From Diploscapter coronatus (taxonomy: Eukaryota > Nematoda > Chromadorea > Rhabditida > Rhabditidae): 64,000 bases of DNA. How positions within the stretch are numbered: the stretch's first letter is position 1; the number at the start of each line of letters is the position of its first letter. A program made the position numbers and the translations under genes. Below the pieces are notes generated by a model. That model saw only the letters and a list, made by a program, of their open reading frames with translations. It did not search any database and was not told where the DNA came from. Below, in pieces: positions 57,073 to 64,000 of this stretch. Location of the stretch: contig OZ038423.1 in assembly GCA_964036155.1 (NCBI GenBank), forward strand, positions 24,381,249 through 24,445,248, read 5' to 3'.

Positions 57073-57696
57073 GTAGACCTCCGACCACTACCACCCGAAG
57101 TAAAATTTTCATTATTTCCCCGTTTCATAAGTTCATTTTTATTTCGTACTTTAGAGACCACCACAACTACCCGTCAGTTTTTTTTTCTGAAATTTTGGAT
57201 TTTGGATTTTGCATGATTTTCAAATTTCAGGTAAACCTCCGACCACTACCACCCGAAGTAAAATTTTCATTATTTCTCCGTTTCATAAGTTCATTTTTAT
57301 TTTGTACTTTAGAGACCACCACAACTACCCGTCAGTTTTTTCCTGAAATTTTGGATTTTGCATGATTTTTCAAATTTCAGGTAGACCTCCGACCACTACT
57401 ACTCGTATTTTTCAATTTTGAAACTTTTTTAGTTTTTAAATTTTAGGTCGCCATCACCCTACTACAACCACTAAAAGTAAGAATTTTGGAAAACCAGAAA
57501 TTTTTAGTTTAAAATATTTCAGGAAAGACCACTACCACTAGGAGTAATAATCTTTTCTCCTAAGTTTCATTGATTTTTTCGTGTTTTAGGAAAAACTACT
57601 ACCACGACCAGTAATTTTTTAAAAATATTTTTTGAGTTCAAAAAAAATTTAGAAAGACCAACCACGACAACTAGACGCCATCATCATTGGGACTAA
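57073..57696 (+). CDS. Tandem array of Thr/Pro micro-exons with a terminal HHHWD exon (alternative 3' end of paralogue B)
   Basis: There are eight phase-1/phase-1 micro-exons: 57073-57099 (27 nt), 57155-57172 (18), 57231-57257 (27), 57313-57330 (18), 57381-57404 (24), 57447-57476 (30), 57523-57543 (21) and 57590-57610 (21). A terminal exon follows at 57653-57696. Each has an AG before and GT after and encodes units such as GRPPTTTTR, KTTTTT, RKPPTTTTR and RKTTTTT. The last encodes KRPTTTTRRHHHWD and a stop. The upstream exon 54348-54502 ends in phase 1, so it can join either this array or the CBM14 exon. With the full array the protein would have 275 residues. Because every micro-exon is symmetric, any subset keeps the frame. 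The first two introns repeat each other as well, so the array grew by tandem duplication. Confidence 0.6.
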
Positions 57697-58060
57697 AAAT
57701 TAAGATGAAAACCAGCTTGAAAATTTTGAAGATGAACTAAACATCTATGATAAATCTTGAATAAATCAATCATATTTTATCAAATACCTCACAAATGAGA
57801 TTTTTTTGGAAATCTACTATTTATAAATTTTGAGATAATCATTGATAAAATTTGGCGATAGAATAGATTTCCAATTTGCATATATTTTCCGTTGTTTTGC
57901 AGTGCATAAAGTATTCACTCTATAGTTTTGTTATACCTTCAAATTTTCTGAATATTTTGCAGGAAATTCTATGCTTTTGAGAGCAAAATAATGTTTACTA
58001 TCTGAAATCTAATATTTTATTTAAACAAATTGTAAAAAGATCCTAATATTTTGAATTTAG

Positions 58061-58140
58061 GAGGACCCGCTACTACGACAGGAGGACACCCCTCGATTTG
58101 GGATATAATCAAGAAGATCTTGAAGCACCTTGGGAAATAA
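58061..58140 (+). CDS. Additional terminal exon encoding a cationic amphipathic C-terminus (alternative 3' end of paralogue B)
   Basis: A TTGAATTTAG acceptor precedes 80 nt that, in phase 1, read GGPATTTGGHP then SIWDIIKKILKHLGK and a stop (58138-58140). The phase matches the micro-exon array. Replacing the HHHWD exon by this one gives 287 residues. The last 15 residues alternate hydrophobic and Lys/His residues, giving an amphipathic helix. The Thr/Gly/Pro lead-in resembles the array units, which supports membership of this gene. Confidence 0.5.
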
Positions 58141-61100
58141 TACTTTTTTAAAATTAAAATAAATATTTTTGTTAAATTTAAAAATTTCGAAAGAAAGTTT
58201 CAACAAAATTCTTGTCAATTTTCAAGCAATGATCAAAACAGATAAATCAGGTTTAGCGTTCTCAGCTTTTGCAAAATTCGAGGATTTCAGAAATCCTTAT
58301 CATTGTCACCATCTCTTCATTTTCACCTGTTATCACTTTTTTACCACCTCCAATCAGTTGTCACTTGAAAACACGTGTCTTTGAAACATCCCTATTGCTA
58401 TGCTCAAGCATAGATATCGAAAGTCATCTTAGATATTACAAATTTTTTAAAAATACCTTATCATTATGTTCAGAAATAGAGATCGAAAATCGTCTGGCCT
58501 GCACGAAAGTTTTATTTCCTCATAGAACAACTGCCCATATTCTTAAGAGCCTGAGAATTCATGACAGCCGGTTTTAAGGTCCTATGCTTTAAGATGGAAC
58601 GAGATAGAAAGCCATTTCGTGAGGCACCTCCCCTCCTTTCACATGCTTAGGGGCGTCGTGATTAATCGTCAGGAGGAAAGTGGATTTGGGATTTGAAAAT
58701 TTCGCTCGAAGAAGAAAATTTGTCCTACCGGAAAGGTGATTTATCTGAAAAGTTTTCTTGAACTAATCTCATTTAGGAGTTTTTGTTTTATCTGAAGCCA
58801 GGATTATTTCCTTAAGTGTCCTGAATTTTTCATATAACTCGGGAATTCCCAAGTCTTCCAGAAATTGTTCTTACCAGATAAATGATTTATCTGGAAAACT
58901 GTTCAGTCTTTCTAAGATTTGATTATTTATATTAGGAGGAAGATTACTTGATGTCATAATTTTTTTCACTTATAGATCAGACAATTTTTATAAGTCTTTA
59001 GAGTTTTTCTATATATTATGATTCTTTTTCCAAATATATCTTAAATCTTTCTTTGTAGCTCATGAAAATGTTCTAATATAACTTTCCGAGGATTTGCTTC
59101 CAAAATGTATTTACCCCTGCCGCAAGATTTCTAATTTCTAAGCGCTCAAAAATCTCGTAATTTCGAATTTTTCGTATCTGTGATTTCTCGTATTCTACCT
59201 TGGCTCGGGGCGTTTTTCGTGGAATAAAAAATTGGGTTTTCATTAAATTCGTCTAAATTCCTGCTAATTTGCAATCCTCCCCTTGCTAAATCGTTTTTCT
59301 AAATCGCTTTACCCATACCCAGGTATTTGCAACAAATCCAGAAGATTTCCTTTAGAGTTGATTTGCAAATTACGCTCAAGCACTTCCTTCTTAAGCGAAA
59401 GGACTTTTGGCCCTTTTTCTAGCGTCATATGATAAGACATAGTCACTTTTTCGCGGACTTTATACAATACATCATTTCTGATATGCTTTTTTGTTTCATA
59501 TAATAAGAAATAGGGGTTTAATAGATCTTATATAGCATTATGTGTTCGATGTTGAATTTGAAACTTATATAATGAAGTATGTATAATTGAAACCGGATGA
59601 AATACGATGAAACATACTCCAAGAGTCAAGGAAAACCCGGATCCCATATATCCCCGTATTTATCTGGGCTTTCTTTCGAAGACACTCCCAGCTTTTTGCT
59701 TGGCATCGCTAAATATCCTCGGCTTTATTCAGTTATATTCTCTTATTATCTCATTTTCGTTCCCCGATAGGGAAGTCGAATGGGGTTCGAGGAGATCTTG
59801 GACCGCAAAACGCACACGTCAATATTTCGATTAGGAAATTTCAGTTGGGAACATTACTTTTCTTGGAAACAGTTTTGGGAGCATGTTGAAAAATATCTTG
59901 ATTTTATACGCAATTCTGCATCAATATTTAGTCTCAGAAATTTTATTCCCAGGAAAAGATCGATTTTTAGGAATATTCTAAAGTTTTATATGCTTAAAAG
60001 TGACATTTTATAGTAGTGCGTCATTATTTTTCTATGTGATTTTCTTCAAGGAAATATTACTATTCTTGCAGCTCATTACCATTTAGTTCTAATGATTTCT
60101 TAATTCATACATTTTTACATTCCCTTCATTAATAAACCACAATTTTGAAGCAGCAATGATTTTCGTCATTTCGCTTTAAAAATTGTATATTTTTCCGATA
60201 ATTCTAGGAATCCCGAAATGTGTTCTAATGCTCTTTAAAGCCGAGTAAAAATAGAGTGGCCATAATTTTCCGGTGATTTTTATAAATGACCAGGATTTTC
60301 AAACTCATTCTGGCAGAACAAGTCTTTAAAATAGATTTTAGTAAAGTTAAAATATTTGCCTTTTTATACCTTTTCTTAGCTTTATTATTTAGTAAACTTA
60401 AACATTTCAAAGGGGTCATACAGCTTTTACTTTTTCCTCATCTTTGTAAAATTATATTTTGCAGAAAATTAGGTCAAAAACTACTATATTCGTAAAAGTG
60501 ATGAAAATTTTGCAAAGTAAAGATATTTTTGCCCCTGATGTTTTGAGATGTTTAATCTGCTCATAATTACATTACACCCGGCTGGCTTTTTTCGTGATTA
60601 CTTTTCGGTGGGCGGGGCTGAAATTTATCAATCAGCTTTTATAGCGGAAGTGTGTTGGGGGAGGATTTTCAAGAAAATATTTAGGTTTAGAGATCTAGCT
60701 ATTCAATACATTGATATTTGTGAATATTTAAAATTTAAATACTAATTAAAAATATCTTTTAGGTCATAGATACTATTCATAAAGTTTACAATATTATAGT
60801 ATCTTTAATGCTCACCGTAAATTTACTTAGTTTGTCAATACCATAATATTCTTAGTCCGAAATTTTTAGATTATTATTTTTCCGTGTTTACTCAAATTCA
60901 GGAAATATTATTTCGGTTTTGAGTGAAGTGTGTTTATTTCAAATCGACTAATTCAATAATTCTCCTTAGAGGGGGAGCTCATTCTTCTTTTCTTCCGCAA
61001 TTTCCTTCAGGGTTTCGATTCAGATCCTGAAGTCCCTGCTGAATCCGCAAAAAAGCTGCCAATTTTGTAATTTCGTCAGGAGCGCCTTAACGTCGTTTGT

Positions 61101-61414
61101 TTCTGTCTCAAAATGTTCTGGACTTCACATTTTATCAATAAACTCGTTCTTTTCTATGAGATACTATAGCTTATCCAGATTCTATTTTAGGAATCGGTCT
61201 CATCATGACAATATTTTCAGGACCTTTTGATCTATAGAAAAATTAGTTTATTGAATGACATTTTAAGTGGTATCCCATAATATTAAGCTGAAAATACTCT
61301 CTGAAACGTTTTTCCTGGTTTTCTTCTAGTAAGAAAAAATCGTGTGAGAATCTTGCAAATTATTGATCTTTAAGTCCCGTCCCTTATCAATCGTCTCCTT
61401 TTCAGAACTGTTCA
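58141..61414. other. AT-rich intergenic region without a supported gene
   Basis: Contains a dispersed repeat copy (about 58562), a GATCCCATATATCC-type repeat (59640) and a GTGGGCGGGGCT box (about 60609). A short coding-like minus-strand patch lies at about 60965-61110, but I could not connect it to start, stop and splice sites as a gene. Open frames at 59607-60013 and 60286-60495 have no recognisable features. Confidence 0.4.
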
Positions 61415-63512
61415 ATGTGTCATGAGGAAGAGCACGGACAGCTTATTGATACTCAAAATTTATTTACAAGAAAATTGTTGGAGTCATTCGAAACGTTTCA
61501 TGAGTAAGCATAATTTTAAAATTAGCACATGTTAAGATGTAATATAGCATATTTATAAAATGAATATTTTTAGAGCTAAGATACGCCAAAAATTGGAATA
61601 TGTAAACAGAATTTAGATGTTTAAAAATATGCTAATTTTAGCACCTACACAATTTTCCATCGTCATGCCTGTCTCGCAATATGTTTTATCGGAATTATTG
61701 CGAATCTCCTACATATTTTGGTCTTGTCAAGGGAACGAATGAGACGGTGTGTTAATTTTTGGGATGACGGTAATTTTTGAGATGGACCCCAAAATCTTTA
61801 GATGCGCTGTGAACAATATTTTGTGCGCCGTGGCAGTGTGCGATGTTCTAACCATGATGTCCTATATTATCTATCTGATACGATTCCGAATATATCAGCA
61901 ATCGGTAACATTTGGCCTTGAATATTACACGAACCTATTCAAAATATGATTCTAAGATTCTTTAAAATTAGTAATATTCAACTTAAGTGATACTTATTCA
62001 ACTATCTGAATAAAAATAGCCCGGATAAAACTAAAATTCAAATTTATAATAATGAAACAAACTTATGGATAAATAATAAAAAGCTACGGCCTGAAATATT
62101 TGAAGTAATAATTTTCAGCAAGACGTTGGCTACACCTATGGGTGGATATTATTTCTGAAGTTACACGTCGTTATATCGATGACACTGCATGGAATCACTC
62201 TATATTTGGGTGTAGCTTTGGCATTTGTCAGATGGAGAGCGTTGGGGAATGTTCATAGTGCATTGCTACAACCGAAGTCGGCCTGGTATGAAGTTTTTGG
62301 AAGCTTGAATGAAATTTTTTCGCAATTTCCGAAAACATTAATGAAGTTTCAGCAACTTCCCTTCGAGTTATATTAAAAATTTGAAAATTTTAGAGATAAA
62401 ATAGTTTTTTTAGTTTAAGAATTTTAGGATCTTATTCTTCGTTATAACAATTTGCATTACGATATTATGTCTTCCGACGGTGTATCTGCATCAAGTAGTG
62501 AAGTGGAGGCCGAAACAAGGTCTCTAACCTTAGTTTTGAAAACTTTAAGTTTCGGAAACTTTTAGAAATGGAAACCTCGACACTGGCGAATTTCATTCGG
62601 GTTCCAAGCGAAAGTCTACCAACTTCAGGCTATACTTTGGATTATCTAACGGAAAATATCAGTTGCGTTTTCTTGAAATTCAATTTATGGATGCTGGCCG
62701 TGTTTTTGAAGGTTTATTTTTTATTAATTAATTTAAATATTTTAGATAGAAAAATAAACTATTTTTAAAATCTCACGTAAGCCATACTCAAGAAAGTAAC
62801 AAATATTCTTCTTTAAAATGAAATAAGATTTACATATGAGTGAAATTTAAAATGAATGAAGTTTGCAGTAGACATTTAAATTAGAAATTTAGGCCCTACC
62901 ATGTATGTTATTATTATGGTTCACTACAGCACTAATATTGAAGTTACGGGCAACAGATGAAAAACGAAATTATCTATATTCGAAAAGTTTTCGGAAACAT
63001 ATAAAGAAGACTACTATTTCAGGTGATTTTATTTTATCTTTACTATTCCTAAACTAATATTTTCAGATCGAACCACCGTAATTTTGATCATTACTTTATG
63101 CGTTTTTCTATTGACTGAATTACCTCAAGGCTTCGTGGCTTTACTACATGGTAATTTAAAGAGAATTATTATATAATAAATAAACTAGCTAAAAATACTT
63201 TAATTGTAATATTTAATAAAATGACTAAAGATGGCGATCAGTTATTTAAGATGTTTAATTTCAGCACTTTGGACCTATGATATCGATCAATATGTATTTC
63301 CCTATCTAGCGGAACTATTTGATTTTCTATCTCTGTTGAATTGTAGCGTGGATTTTATCTTGTACTGTTTCATGAGCTCTAGATATAGACAAACTTTCGG
63401 ACATATGCTAATTAGATTGGAATCTTGGATAAGACATAGAAACAAATCCAACCATATTCCTCTCTCTAATAGGAAAAACAATAATTCGAGTAACGCTTCA
63501 CAAATGCCATGA
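61415..63512 (+). CDS. Neuropeptide GPCR, DMSR/FMRFamide-receptor-like (rhodopsin superfamily)
   Basis: Nine exons (61415-61503, 61642-61746, 61802-61904, 62119-62285, 62428-62519, 62566-62711, 62893-63022, 63067-63150, 63265-63512) close to 387 residues with seven hydrophobic segments. TM1 is CFIGIIANLLHILVLSRERM; TM2 follows NNILCAVAVCDVLTMMSY. TM3 ends LYLGVALAFVRWRAL, with the RW variant in place of DRY that is typical of the nematode DMSR and related families. TM6 carries LTELPQG and TM7 LNCSVDFILYCFMSSRYRQ. It has an Asn/Ser-rich cytosolic tail. Such receptors bind FMRFamide-like or myosuppressin-like peptides at neuronal and other plasma membranes. The ATG follows a CCTTTTCAG acceptor by 10 nt. 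The specific ligand and exact orthologue cannot be stated. Confidence 0.85.
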
Positions 63513-64000
63513 TATTTCAATTAAAATTACATGTTTTCCACATTTTTAAATTTCGATTTTTTAAAATGATTTAGCCTAACATTAATTTGTCTGGTCTCAA
63601 ATTTAATTCAACGGGGTGATTCTTGTGCAAACGGGTAGAGCTATTGATCTCATAAAAATGATAAACACATTTTTGAATTATGCAAAATAAACAAAAAAAT
63701 TATAAATTGCCTGAAGAAATCAGAAATGTTTGACCTACCTCATATATGGCCCCCTATGAGGGTATTCATGCTTAATTTTTGATATACATTCATATTTTAT
63801 TGCTCCAAACGTATTTTTCTGATAGATTTAATCATTATGAAGTTGTCTAGATCTAAACTATAGGGCACTTAGCGCCGGCGAAAGCATCGAAAATTTTATT
63901 TGAAAAATCTACAGAAAATTGATTTTCGATCATTTTAACACTTATTTTATGGGTATCTCAAAGGATCGTTTATTCACTATCATTATGACGCTATCCGTAC
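63513..64000. other. Downstream flank, no gene seen
   Basis: AT-rich sequence with no recognisable exon. AATAAA occurs in the stretch GCAAAATAAAC at about 63680 and could serve the GPCR gene. Confidence 0.4.

Noticed and set aside
59607..60013. Plus-strand frames of 75-77 codons
   Set aside because: No signal, homology or splice structure; low-complexity AT-rich translation.
1..64000. tRNA, rRNA or CRISPR features
   Set aside because: No tRNA-like A/B box pair, rRNA segment or spaced repeat array was recognised by eye; the eukaryotic context also argues against CRISPR.

Overview
The window looks like about 64 kb of a nematode (rhabditid-type) nuclear genome. The evidence is AT-rich DNA, dense genes with short introns, TTTTCAG-type 3' splice sites, likely spliced-leader acceptors directly upstream of start codons, closely spaced same-strand genes typical of nematode operons, and best matches to Caenorhabditis-type genes. 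All gene models were built by eye from exon translation, splice sites and reading-phase closure. No transcript data or database search was used.

Layout: 1-3630 has no recognisable gene. 3705-5819 (-) is an organic solute transporter alpha (SLC51A/OSTA) protein. 8782-13748 (-) is a TIA-1/TIAR RNA-binding protein, with a possible poison exon inside RRM3. 14320-15756 (-) is TRAPPC5. 16821-28398 (+) is a 40-exon, ~1,688-residue scaffold with a USP7-like MATH domain, long coiled coils and a Gln/Trp-rich tail. 29586-33095 (-) is SIN1 of TORC2. 33568-35347 (+) is NAD-isocitrate dehydrogenase beta. 36300-41806 (+) is WDR44/SYM-4, with an FFAT-like motif near its N-terminus.

42471-51306 (+) looks like a four-gene operon: a 98-residue protein equal to the C-terminal stalk of ATP6AP2, D-2-hydroxyglutarate dehydrogenase, CDK5RAP1 tRNA methylthiotransferase, and sedoheptulokinase. 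The internal gaps each hold an AATAAA followed 50-110 nt later by a splice acceptor. At least two of the proteins carry mitochondrial-type leaders, and IDH3B lies nearby, so the neighbourhood leans to mitochondrial metabolism.

51649-58140 is the most unusual part. Two head-to-head paralogues encode secreted Cys-rich proteins of a family I do not recognise, each with a TATA box ~55 nt before its ATG. The plus-strand copy adds a Thr-rich linker, after which three alternative C-termini close in frame: a chitin-binding CBM14 exon set inside a large inverted-repeat element; a run of eight 18-30 nt phase-1 micro-exons encoding Thr/Pro/Arg repeats ending in an HHHWD exon; or a last exon ending in a cationic amphipathic segment. 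61415-63512 (+) is a DMSR/FMRFamide-receptor-like GPCR. The remainder is AT-rich intergenic DNA with several families of short dispersed repeats.
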